Shown: positions 51,521-60,169 of the stretch, one piece after another
Layout of the letters: every line of letters starts with the position of its first letter
How positions within the stretch are numbered: the first letter of the stretch is position 1
Source: Flavobacteriales bacterium UBA852
Lineage (GTDB): Bacteria > Bacteroidota > Bacteroidia > Flavobacteriales_E > Vicingaceae
Assembly (NCBI GenBank): GCA_002295925.1
Contig: DBGO01000017.1
Location: 80,750 to 144,749, forward strand
DNA: 64,000 nt
Reading direction: 5' to 3'
Position numbers and translations under genes: made by a program
Notes under the pieces: generated by a model
What the model was told of the DNA's origin: nothing
What the model saw: only the letters and a program-made list of their open reading frames with translations
Database searches by the model: none

Positions 51521-54370
51521 ATGATAAAGAAAATCTTAAAATTTCTCGGAATATTCTTAATCGTTGTTTTGGCACTTTTATTTACCCTGCCTTTTTTGTT
51601 TAAAGACACCATTATTGAAAAGGTAAAAGAAGAAGCCAACAATAATTTGAACGCAAAAGTTGATTTTGGCGAATTTGATTTAAGCATCATCAGCTCATTT
51701 CCCGATTTTAATTTTTCCATTAACGACGTAAAAGTTTCCGGAATTGATAAATTCGAAGGAATTGATTTGGCAAAAATCAAACAACTCAATCTTTCGCTCG
51801 ATTTAATGAGTGTTATCAATGGCGACAATTACAAAATAAAAACAATAGAAATTATCCAACCACAAATAAAAGCAATTGTTTTAGCCGATTCTACTGCAAA
51901 CTGGGATATAGCCAAAGACACCGGAGAAGAAACCGTTGAGGAAGAAACAACTGAAGAGAGCACACCTTTTAAATTGGAATTGCAAAATTTCTCAATTTCC
52001 GATGCCGATATTTATTACGAAGATGCAACAATGGATTTATCTACCGATATTAAAAAATTAAATTTTTCCCTTTCGGGCGATATGTCACAAGATTTCACTA
52101 CACTCAACACCAAAACCACTATCGACACATTCACGGTAATTATGGAAAATATTCCCTACCTGAATAAAACTAAAATTGAAGCCAATGCCGATATTGATGC
52201 CGACTTGGCAAACAGCAAATACACCTTTAAAGAAAATGAATTTAAAGTAAACGAATTGGCATTGGGATTAAACGGTTGGCTGGCACTTATTGAAGGTACA
52301 GAAGAAAATCCTGACGGTTCTATAGATATGGATTTGACATTTGAAGCCAAACAAACCGATTTTAAAACCATTCTTTCACTTGTTCCGGCTGTTTATATGA
52401 CAGACTTTAATAATGTAAAAACCGAAGGACAATTGGCATTGCAAGGATATGCCAAAGGTGAATATATTGGTGAATCATTACCTGCTTTCGGACTTGATTT
52501 ACAAGTAAATAATGCTATGTTCAAATATCCCGATTTACCAAAATCGGTTAAACAAATAGCCATTGATTTACATATCGACAATCCCGGAGGAAGCGATGAC
52601 AACACCAACATCGACCTGAATAAATTCCACATGGAAATTGCCGGCAACCCCATTGATGCGGCAATGAAAATACGCAAACCCATTTCCGACCCCGATATTC
52701 AAGCTGAGCTAAAAGCCAAGCTCGATTTAGCATCAATTAAAGATGTTCTTCCAATGGAAGAAGGCGAAGACTACAATGGTAAAATTGCATCCGATGTGCG
52801 CTTAAAAGGTAAAGTTTCGGCTCTTGAGCAAGAACGTTACGAAGATTTCGATGCACAAGGAACATTCAGTATTATGGAAATGAACTACAAAAGTGCCGAC
52901 TTGCCTTACGATGTTTGGTTAAATGAAATGACTTTAAATTTCAGCCCGCAAAAAGTATCCTTACAAAATTTCGACAGCAAAGTGGGCAAAACCGATATTC
53001 AAGCAAACGGCGACATCGAAAACTTTATTCAATATGCTTTTGCCGACGACCAAGTGCTTAAAGGAAACTTTAACGTAACATCCAATTATATGGATTTGAA
53101 CGAGTTTATGGAAGAAGATTCAACCGCCACAGAAGCAACAGCCGACACGCTGGAAGAAGCATTGGAAGTAATTGAAGTACCCGCCAATATAGATTTTGCT
53201 TTAAATGCAGATTTCAAAAAGGTGCATTATGATAATATGGATATTGATAACGCCAAAGGAAAACTATTAGTCAAAGACCAAAAAGTAAGTATGGAAGATG
53301 TTTCCATGGATATGCTTGGCGGCTCAATGCTGATGAATGGATATTATGAAACCACCAACCCAAAAGAACCGGGTATCTCTTTTGGAATGAAAGTGAAAAA
53401 TTTTGACGTAGAGCAAGTTGTTTCTACATTTAATACGGTTGAAAAATTAGCACCCGTAGCCAAAGCTTGCAAAGGGCGTTTCAATGTAGATATGTCTATG
53501 GACGGATTATTGGATGATAAATTAGAACCCAAACTTGAATCACTAAACGGCTTAGGCGATATGCTTACGCAAAACCTTCAAGTGGTTGATTTTAAACCAA
53601 TGGTAAAATTATCATCTGCTTTGCAAAATGAAAAATTCAAAAAAATCGATTTAGGAAATTCTTTCATTAAGTTTTCTTTTAAAGACGGAAAAGTAAATGT
53701 AGAGCCATTTAATGTTCAAGTTGGCAATTATAAAGGCAAAATGTGGGGTTACAACTCGCTCGACCAAACGATGGAATACACTATGGAAGTAGGGATTCCT
53801 CTTAAAGACATTGGCGGCAATGCACTAAAAGAAGTAAAACCCATTTTAGACCAAATAAAAGCTGCCGGAATTAAGGTTGATGAAGACAAACCTTTGCCTT
53901 TACAAATAAAACTTACCGGTGAAATAATGAATCCGAAAATTAAAACCAACTTGAAAGATTTAGTGAAAGATATGGCCGGCAACCTAAAAGACCAGATAAA
54001 AGAAACGGTTAAAGAAGAAATAAACGAACAAGTTGACAAGGCAAAAGAAGAAGCTATTGCAAAAGCGAAAGAAGAAGCCGCTAAAATTATTGCCGAAGCC
54101 GAAAAACAAGCACAGCAAATTAGAGACGAAGCGGCAAAAGCAGCTGCAAAAGTCAAAGAAGAAGGATACAAACAAGCGCAACAATTGGAAGATGAAGCCA
54201 AAAACCCATTAGCAAAAGTTGCCGCAAAAAAAGCCGCAGACAAATTGCGTCAAGAAACAGATAAAAAAGCACAACAAATTATTGACGAAGGTAATAAAAA
54301 GGCAGATGCTATCGTTAATACAGCAAAAACCAAAGCCGATAATATTATTAAACAAGCCGAAAGCAAATAA
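51521..54370 (+). CDS. AsmA-family protein with a long Ala/Lys/Glu coiled-coil tail
   Basis: 949 residues. One N-terminal membrane anchor (about 7-28) is followed by the AsmA/DUF748-like start (IIEKVKEEANNNLNAKVDFGEFDLSIISSFPDF, read in parts) and a very long beta-rich region. AsmA proteins are periplasm-spanning and move lipids to the outer membrane. The last 140 residues (about 810-949) are an Ala-, Lys-, Glu- and Gln-rich heptad-like helix (KAKEEAAKIIAEAEK and similar), which I do not know as a normal part of this family. A plausible role is binding the cell wall or lipids. Confidence 0.88.
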   Translation: MIKKILKFLGIFLIVVLALLFTLPFLFKDTIIEKVKEEANNNLNAKVDFGEFDLSIISSFPDFNFSINDVKVSGIDKFEGIDLAKIKQLNLSLDLMSVINGDNYKIKTIEIIQPQIKAIVLADSTANWDIAKDTGEETVEEETTEESTPFKLELQNFSISDADIYYEDATMDLSTDIKKLNFSLSGDMSQDFTTLNTKTTIDTFTVIMENIPYLNKTKIEANADIDADLANSKYTFKENEFKVNELALGLNGWLALIEGTEENPDGSIDMDLTFEAKQTDFKTILSLVPAVYMTDFNNVKTEGQLALQGYAKGEYIGESLPAFGLDLQVNNAMFKYPDLPKSVKQIAIDLHIDNPGGSDDNTNIDLNKFHMEIAGNPIDAAMKIRKPISDPDIQAELKAKLDLASIKDVLPMEEGEDYNGKIASDVRLKGKVSALEQERYEDFDAQGTFSIMEMNYKSADLPYDVWLNEMTLNFSPQKVSLQNFDSKVGKTDIQANGDIENFIQYAFADDQVLKGNFNVTSNYMDLNEFMEEDSTATEATADTLEEALEVIEVPANIDFALNADFKKVHYDNMDIDNAKGKLLVKDQKVSMEDVSMDMLGGSMLMNGYYETTNPKEPGISFGMKVKNFDVEQVVSTFNTVEKLAPVAKACKGRFNVDMSMDGLLDDKLEPKLESLNGLGDMLTQNLQVVDFKPMVKLSSALQNEKFKKIDLGNSFIKFSFKDGKVNVEPFNVQVGNYKGKMWGYNSLDQTMEYTMEVGIPLKDIGGNALKEVKPILDQIKAAGIKVDEDKPLPLQIKLTGEIMNPKIKTNLKDLVKDMAGNLKDQIKETVKEEINEQVDKAKEEAIAKAKEEAAKIIAEAEKQAQQIRDEAAKAAAKVKEEGYKQAQQLEDEAKNPLAKVAAKKAADKLRQETDKKAQQIIDEGNKKADAIVNTAKTKADNIIKQAESK

Positions 54371-54417
54371 TTATTTACAAATCAATTTGAAGTAAAAAGA
54401 AGGGATTTGAGCCGATT

Positions 54418-56439
54418 ATGATAAGATTATTTTTCACTACAGTTATATTTGCCATTACCATTTCGGGAATTGCGCAAGATGATTTTCCGTGTCACGAGCC
54501 CACAAAAAAAGCACGAAAATTATTCTATGCTGCAATTGAAACAAAAAATCCGAAAGAGAGGATGGAGTTAATGCTTGAAGCAAAAAAGCAGGACGAAGAT
54601 TTTATTGAACCCTTAGATTATATTGCCGAATACTACGAAAAGCAAGCACAAAAGGCACTTCATCCTGATGCTTACACACGGAATATTCATGTTGCAGTAA
54701 AGTATTGGACAACCATTGTTGAAAAATGCCCTTCATTCCGTCATTATCTTTTTGCCATGAAACTGGGTGAATATTACTATCAACAGCTAAAATTTGAAGA
54801 GTCTAAAAAATACTTCAACATTGTAGCCCATGCTTCCGATGCAACAAAAAAGGATGAGAGGTTTGCCGTATCTCGCATTCAAGAAATAGATAACTTTTTG
54901 GAATTAAAAAACAACCCTGTTCCGTTCAATCCCAAAAAAGTACCCGGTGTATGTACCCAATGGGATGAATACTTACCTTCTCTTTCGCCCGACAACCGTT
55001 ATTTATTTTTTACACGCCGTGAAATAGTACAAAATTTAGACGATTTTACCGGACCAAAATGGCAAGAGCGATTTATTCAATCCCGTAAAATTCGCCGCGA
55101 TTCTTTCAGTAGAGGAATCCCAATGCCCAAACCTTTCAACCAAGGTTTAAATCAAGGAGGAGCGTCCATTTCGGTTGACAATAAAATGATTTTTATCACT
55201 ATCGTGCAAAACGAAATTGGATGTTATAAAGATATTCCCTCTATGCGTTCACACGGTTATGCCAATGGCGATATTTATTTTACCGAATTTAAAAACGGTG
55301 AATGGACACCTTTAAAAAGCATCGGTTCAAATATAAACGGTAAATGTACTTGGGAGGGACAACCTTCTATCAGTGCAGATAACAAAACCTTGTATTTTGC
55401 CCGGGCCAGCGAACCGGACGGAAAAACCAACTATGGAGGAATGGACTTATATAAAGTCAACCGTTTGCCTGATGGCAGTTGGAGCGACCCTATAAACTTA
55501 GGCCCTGAAATTAATACGCCCGGAAACGAAAAATCACCCTTTATGCACTCCGACAGTTATACGTTGTATTTTGCATCAGATGGAAGACTGGGATTTGGCG
55601 GATACGACATTTACTATACAAAAATGAAAGACAATGGTAAATTCGAAACACCCAAAAACTTGGGTTACCCAATCAATACCGAACAAGACGAACACGGGTT
55701 TATTGTAAGCAAAGACGGACATAAAGGGTATTTCTCTTCAAAAGAAGACGGCACCAACCTCGAATTATACTATTTTGATTTATATCCGGAAGCACGCCCC
55801 GAAAAAGTTGTTTTTGTAGAAGGTGAAATTAAAGACCAAGACGGAAATGTTCCCGAAGGCGCACAAGTATTACTTAAAAACACCAAAACCGATAAAGAAA
55901 TAGAAGCCGTTATTGACGAAGAAAGCGGAAAATATGTGGCGGTAATTGCTGTTGGTGACGAACCAGATGAAGACATTATGCTTACCGCAAAAAAGAAAGG
56001 ATACGCTTTCACCTCTCAACTAATAACATCTGACGAAATAGTTACAGGCAAACCCATAAAAACAAAACCCACCGAAATTAAACCGATAGAAGTAGGCGAA
56101 TCATACACCATTAACGATATTCATTTCGAAACAAACTCCTATCAATTAGACAAACGTGCAATGGAAGTATTGAATGAGTTTATTGAGTTTTTGGAAATGA
56201 ACCCTACTGTAAAAATTGCCATACACGGACACACCGATAATGTAGGCGACCCGCAAGAAAATCTAATCCTCTCCGAAAATCGTGCTAAGGCAGTTTATCA
56301 ATACCTTATTTTAGAAGGAATTGACCCTTCCCGGTTGCAATATAAAGGTTTTGGCGACACCAAACCAATTGTATCCAACAATACTGAAGAAGGTCGCGCC
56401 AAAAACCGCCGTACCGAATTTGTCATTACAGCAAAATAA
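54418..56439 (+). CDS. PorE-like TPR / PD40 propeller / CRD / OmpA protein
   Basis: 673 residues. Signal peptide about 1-19 (ending GIAQ), helical TPR-like region (about 25-165), PD40 propeller blades (about 175-465: LPSLSPDNRYLFFTRRE, PSISADNKTLYFARA, GGYDIYYTKM), a carboxypeptidase-regulatory-like domain (about 475-545) and an OmpA domain (about 560-673: IHFETNSYQLD, HGHTDNVGD, LSENRAKAVYQYL, GRAKNRRTEF). This is the architecture of PorE, which tethers the T9SS to peptidoglycan. It is the most canonical of three such genes here. The TD and R peptidoglycan-binding residues are intact. Confidence 0.9.
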   Translation: MIRLFFTTVIFAITISGIAQDDFPCHEPTKKARKLFYAAIETKNPKERMELMLEAKKQDEDFIEPLDYIAEYYEKQAQKALHPDAYTRNIHVAVKYWTTIVEKCPSFRHYLFAMKLGEYYYQQLKFEESKKYFNIVAHASDATKKDERFAVSRIQEIDNFLELKNNPVPFNPKKVPGVCTQWDEYLPSLSPDNRYLFFTRREIVQNLDDFTGPKWQERFIQSRKIRRDSFSRGIPMPKPFNQGLNQGGASISVDNKMIFITIVQNEIGCYKDIPSMRSHGYANGDIYFTEFKNGEWTPLKSIGSNINGKCTWEGQPSISADNKTLYFARASEPDGKTNYGGMDLYKVNRLPDGSWSDPINLGPEINTPGNEKSPFMHSDSYTLYFASDGRLGFGGYDIYYTKMKDNGKFETPKNLGYPINTEQDEHGFIVSKDGHKGYFSSKEDGTNLELYYFDLYPEARPEKVVFVEGEIKDQDGNVPEGAQVLLKNTKTDKEIEAVIDEESGKYVAVIAVGDEPDEDIMLTAKKKGYAFTSQLITSDEIVTGKPIKTKPTEIKPIEVGESYTINDIHFETNSYQLDKRAMEVLNEFIEFLEMNPTVKIAIHGHTDNVGDPQENLILSENRAKAVYQYLILEGIDPSRLQYKGFGDTKPIVSNNTEEGRAKNRRTEFVITAK

Positions 56440-56458
56440 ATTTAGCATTTTGATTTTA

Positions 56459-56477
56459 TTATCCTTCAATAGGATAA
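56459..56477. repeat. Short inverted repeat after the PorE-like gene
   Basis: TTATCC-7 nt-GGATAA starts 20 nt beyond the stop codon. Without a T tract it is a poor terminator; a protein site is possible. Confidence 0.3.
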
Positions 56478-56536
56478 ATTCGTTATGCACGGTGTAAAAA
56501 TGCAACAAATTCTTTCCGTTAAAAAATATTTTAGGG

Positions 56537-56544
56537 TATTTTTG
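56537..56544 (+). promoter_or_regulatory. -7 element of the E2 gene
   Basis: TATTTTTG, 24 nt before the ATG at 56569; no strong -33. Confidence 0.55.
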
Positions 56545-56568
56545 TCTAATCTCAAAAAATAAAATAAA

Positions 56569-57912
56569 ATGGCGCAAATAGAATTATTAATGCCCAAAAT
56601 GGGTGAAAGTGTTGCAGAAGCTACAATCATAAAATGGTTAAAAGAAGAAGGAGACCAAATAGAAGCAGAAGAATCGGTTTTGGAAATTGCTACCGATAAA
56701 GTAGATTCTGAAATTCCGGCTCCTGAAGATGGAGTATTGGTAAAAAAACTTTTTAATGAAGGAGATGTTGTGGCAGTAGGGCAACCCATTGCCATTATCA
56801 GCACGGACGGAGAAGCTGTTGCAGAAACACCCGAAACACCTGCTCAAGAAAATATTCAACCGGCAGCTGCAAATGATACCGCACAAACTGCTGTTGCAGC
56901 ACCGCAAACATCAGAAAAAATTGCAAAAACTTCCGAATCAGGACGTTTTTACTCTCCATTGGTACGAAGCATTGCCGAAAAAGAAGGTATTTCAGCTCAA
57001 GAATTAGAAACTATTCCCGGAACCGGTCAAGGCGGAAGAGTTACTAAAAAAGATATTTTAGCTTATTTGGAAAACCGCAAAAACCAACCGGCTACTGCAC
57101 CTCAACCGGCACAAACAGCAACCAATGGTTCTTCGGCAGCTACAGCACACGCTGCTCCTGCAAAAACAGCAGAAGTGAAAAAACAAATCGTTCCGTTAAT
57201 GGAAGGTGACGAAATTATTGAAATGGACCGTATGCGTAAACTTATTGCCGAACATATGGTAATGAGTAAACACACATCACCACACGTTACTTCATTTGTA
57301 GAAGCCGATATGACCAATATTGTGCTTTGGAGAAATAAAGTGAAAAAAGCATTTTTGGAACGTGAAGACGAAAAAATTACATTCACACCAATTATTATCG
57401 AAGCAATCGTAAAAGCCATTAAAGATTTCCCAATGATTAACGTATCCGTTGACGGAGAAAATATCATTAAACGTAAACACATAAACATTGGAATGGCTAC
57501 AGCTTTACCAAACGGCAACTTAATTGTTCCGGTAATTAAAGATGCCGATCAATTGAACTTGGTTGGGTTGACCAAAAAAGTAAATGATTTGGCAAAAAGA
57601 GCTCGCGAAAACAAACTTCAACCCGATGAAATTCAGGGCGGAACTTATACCGTTACCAATGTGGGTACATTTGGTAATGTGATGGGAACACCGGTTATCA
57701 ATCAACCACAGGTAGCTATCATGGCTGCAGGTGCAATACAAAAGAAACCCGCAGTAATAGAAACACCCGAGGGCGATTTTATTGGCATTCGTCATAAAAT
57801 GTTCTTATCACACTCATACGACCACAGAGTTGTAGATGGTTCTCTTGGCGGACAATTTGTAAGAAGAGTTGCCGATTATCTTGAAAATTTCGATATTAAT
57901 CGAGAATTTTAA
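56569..57912 (+). CDS. Dihydrolipoamide acyltransferase (E2) of a 2-oxo acid dehydrogenase complex
   Basis: 447 residues. Lipoyl domain (about 1-77) with the lipoylated Lys44 in EIATDKVDSEIPAP, an Ala/Pro/Gln linker, a peripheral subunit-binding domain (about 123-160: YSPLVRSIAEKEGI, GTGQGGRVTKKDIL), a second linker and the catalytic domain (about 220-447) with the His419/Asp423 site DHRVVDG. It moves acyl groups to CoA. The substrate (pyruvate, branched-chain or 2-oxoglutarate) is not decided by sequence reading; no E1 or E3 gene is adjacent. Confidence 0.94.
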   Translation: MAQIELLMPKMGESVAEATIIKWLKEEGDQIEAEESVLEIATDKVDSEIPAPEDGVLVKKLFNEGDVVAVGQPIAIISTDGEAVAETPETPAQENIQPAAANDTAQTAVAAPQTSEKIAKTSESGRFYSPLVRSIAEKEGISAQELETIPGTGQGGRVTKKDILAYLENRKNQPATAPQPAQTATNGSSAATAHAAPAKTAEVKKQIVPLMEGDEIIEMDRMRKLIAEHMVMSKHTSPHVTSFVEADMTNIVLWRNKVKKAFLEREDEKITFTPIIIEAIVKAIKDFPMINVSVDGENIIKRKHINIGMATALPNGNLIVPVIKDADQLNLVGLTKKVNDLAKRARENKLQPDEIQGGTYTVTNVGTFGNVMGTPVINQPQVAIMAAGAIQKKPAVIETPEGDFIGIRHKMFLSHSYDHRVVDGSLGGQFVRRVADYLENFDINREF

Positions 57913-57945
57913 TATTTTTATAGAGTAAAAATTAACATTTATCAT

Positions 57946-57975
57946 TTTGATATTTGAAATATTGAAATATATTTG
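57946..57975 (+). promoter_or_regulatory. Consensus promoter of the 58019 gene
   Basis: TTTG (57946-57949), 18 nt, TATATTTG (57968-57975); the ATG follows 43 nt later. Confidence 0.75.
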
Positions 57976-58018
57976 CATAAACTGACTGTTCGTCTAATGA
58001 CGTAAAAATTAAATAATT

Positions 58019-60166
58019 ATGAAAAAATTTCTATCGGTAATACTACTTTCACTGATTAGTTTCAACTATTTTGCACAAGAAGAAAGATTTAAAAAACAAT
58101 TTATAGAAGCCAATACATTAATGGAAGAAAACTTTTATGACAAAGCGCTTCCCATTTGGCTAAAATTACTGAAAGAAAACCCCGATAATTTCAACTTGAA
58201 TTACAAAGTCGGTTTATGCTACTTGCATTCTTCTAATCACAAGAAAGATGCCCTGCCTTATTTAATTAAAGCTTCACAAGGAACAACCACGAATTACGAC
58301 CCTTACTCTTACTCAGAAAAACAAGCTCCTTTAGAAACCATTTATTACTTGGCTCGTGCATACCATATCAATTACGATTTGGATAAAGCCATGATGAATT
58401 ACATGTCTTTTAAAGATAAAATAACTAAAAAACACTATTTATACGAAGAGGTGGATCATGATATTGAAATGTGTAAAAATGCTAAAATTGCATTAAAAAA
58501 TCCGGTAAATATTGAAGTAAAAAATATGGGACCTCATATAAACTCTATTTACCCTGAATACAGTCCGGTGATAAATGTGGGAGAAGATATTATTTACTTC
58601 ACCTCTCGTCGTTTACGTCCTGACAGTTCCAATTTATACCTCAAAGATGATGACGGAATGTTCTTTGAAGATATTTACACATCTGAAAAAGAAAACGGAG
58701 AATGGAGTGACCCTCAACTTTTACCATTCAATACAGCAGGACACGAAGCTACAGTGAACTTGTCGGTTGACGGACGAACATTGTTCGTATACAAAGATGA
58801 CGAAGGTGATGGAAACCTCTATATGACCAAATTGGATGAAGACGATATTTGGGGACCGTTGGTAAAACTTCCGGATAATATTAACTCGGAGTATCAAGAA
58901 ACGCATGTTGCTATCACTCCGGATGAACGCACATTATATTTTATCAGTAACCGCAAAGGCGGATTGGGAGGAAAAGATATTTACAGAGCTAAATTATTGC
59001 CGACCGGTGAATGGGCTAAACCCCAAAACATTGGCCCTGTACTAAATACAAAATGGGATGAAGACGGTATTTTCATCCATCCGGATGGAAAAACTATGTA
59101 TTTCAGTTCGAGAGGACATAATTCTATTGGCGGATATGATATATTCTACTCAAAAATGGACAGTGCCGGAAACTGGTCAAAACCGGTTAATATGGGCTAC
59201 CCTGTAAACTCTACAGATGACGATGTGTTCTTTGTTACCTCTGCAGACGGTAAGCGTGGATATTATTCATCGTTTAAAGAAGATGGATATGGCGAAAAAG
59301 ACCTTTACGTAATATCATTAATTGATAAAGAAGAAGTACCATTAACTCTTTTAGTAGGTTATATGGAAGTGGAAGGTTACGAAACCATGCCGGATAATGC
59401 AGAAATTAGAGTTACCAATAATGAAACCGGAGAACTTGTAGGTTTATACAAACCACGTAAGAAAAACGGTAAGTTCAGTATCATCTTACCTCCCGGTGGT
59501 GATTATCATATAGAATACAAAGCTGCAGAATTTAAAGAGGAAGAGGATATTTATGTACCGGAAATGGCTGCTTATCAGCAGTTGAACCGAGAAATTGAAT
59601 TACGTACCGTTAAATTTGGCTCCGGTAAAACAGGCAATGAAGTTGCTGACAACACAAATAATAATACTTCAAATTCTACCGACAACACTAACAATAACTC
59701 AAACATAACTGAAAACAAACCGGTAGAAAAACCAATTTCATCTGAATTGGCAGGAAATTTAGAAGAGATTAAAAAGCAACTAAAAACGGCTAAAATTCAA
59801 GGTGAATTCAAACAAAACTTCACTTACAATCAAAACAAGATAGATGTAAACAGTCCTTATTTCACTAAGCTGATGGACGCTATTGCAGCCAAAGTAAAAG
59901 CCGGCGAATATGTCTTGTTGGAATTTGAAGCTTCAGCATCAAAAGTTCCAACACGTACCTATGGTTCAAACACTGTTTTAGCAAAAAAACGTGGACAAAA
60001 TGCTATAGATATAGTAAAATCTGAGTTGCAAAAAAGAAATATTGATATATCAAAAGTGATTTTTGACACGCCTAAAGCATTGGTTCAAGGTCCTGATTAC
60101 ACAGGAGACTTCCAGCATCAAGATAAATATGAAAAATATCAATACATTATTATTACAGCAAAATAA
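58019..60166 (+). CDS. TPR / PD40 protein with a degenerate OmpA-like C-terminus
   Basis: 715 residues. Signal peptide about 1-19 (ending YFAQ), TPR region (about 20-160), PD40 propeller (about 175-440), a CRD-like domain (about 445-530) and an Asn/Thr/Ser-rich linker (about 545-575). The last 130 residues align by eye with an OmpA domain (SNTVLAKKRGQNAIDIV for N..L...R), but the GHTD segment reads EASASK, so the key Asp is missing while the Arg remains. It likely forms part of the envelope tether without binding peptidoglycan in the normal way. The next gene starts 3 nt after it. Confidence 0.87.
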   Translation: MKKFLSVILLSLISFNYFAQEERFKKQFIEANTLMEENFYDKALPIWLKLLKENPDNFNLNYKVGLCYLHSSNHKKDALPYLIKASQGTTTNYDPYSYSEKQAPLETIYYLARAYHINYDLDKAMMNYMSFKDKITKKHYLYEEVDHDIEMCKNAKIALKNPVNIEVKNMGPHINSIYPEYSPVINVGEDIIYFTSRRLRPDSSNLYLKDDDGMFFEDIYTSEKENGEWSDPQLLPFNTAGHEATVNLSVDGRTLFVYKDDEGDGNLYMTKLDEDDIWGPLVKLPDNINSEYQETHVAITPDERTLYFISNRKGGLGGKDIYRAKLLPTGEWAKPQNIGPVLNTKWDEDGIFIHPDGKTMYFSSRGHNSIGGYDIFYSKMDSAGNWSKPVNMGYPVNSTDDDVFFVTSADGKRGYYSSFKEDGYGEKDLYVISLIDKEEVPLTLLVGYMEVEGYETMPDNAEIRVTNNETGELVGLYKPRKKNGKFSIILPPGGDYHIEYKAAEFKEEEDIYVPEMAAYQQLNREIELRTVKFGSGKTGNEVADNTNNNTSNSTDNTNNNSNITENKPVEKPISSELAGNLEEIKKQLKTAKIQGEFKQNFTYNQNKIDVNSPYFTKLMDAIAAKVKAGEYVLLEFEASASKVPTRTYGSNTVLAKKRGQNAIDIVKSELQKRNIDISKVIFDTPKALVQGPDYTGDFQHQDKYEKYQYIIITAK

Positions 60167-60169
60167 TCT

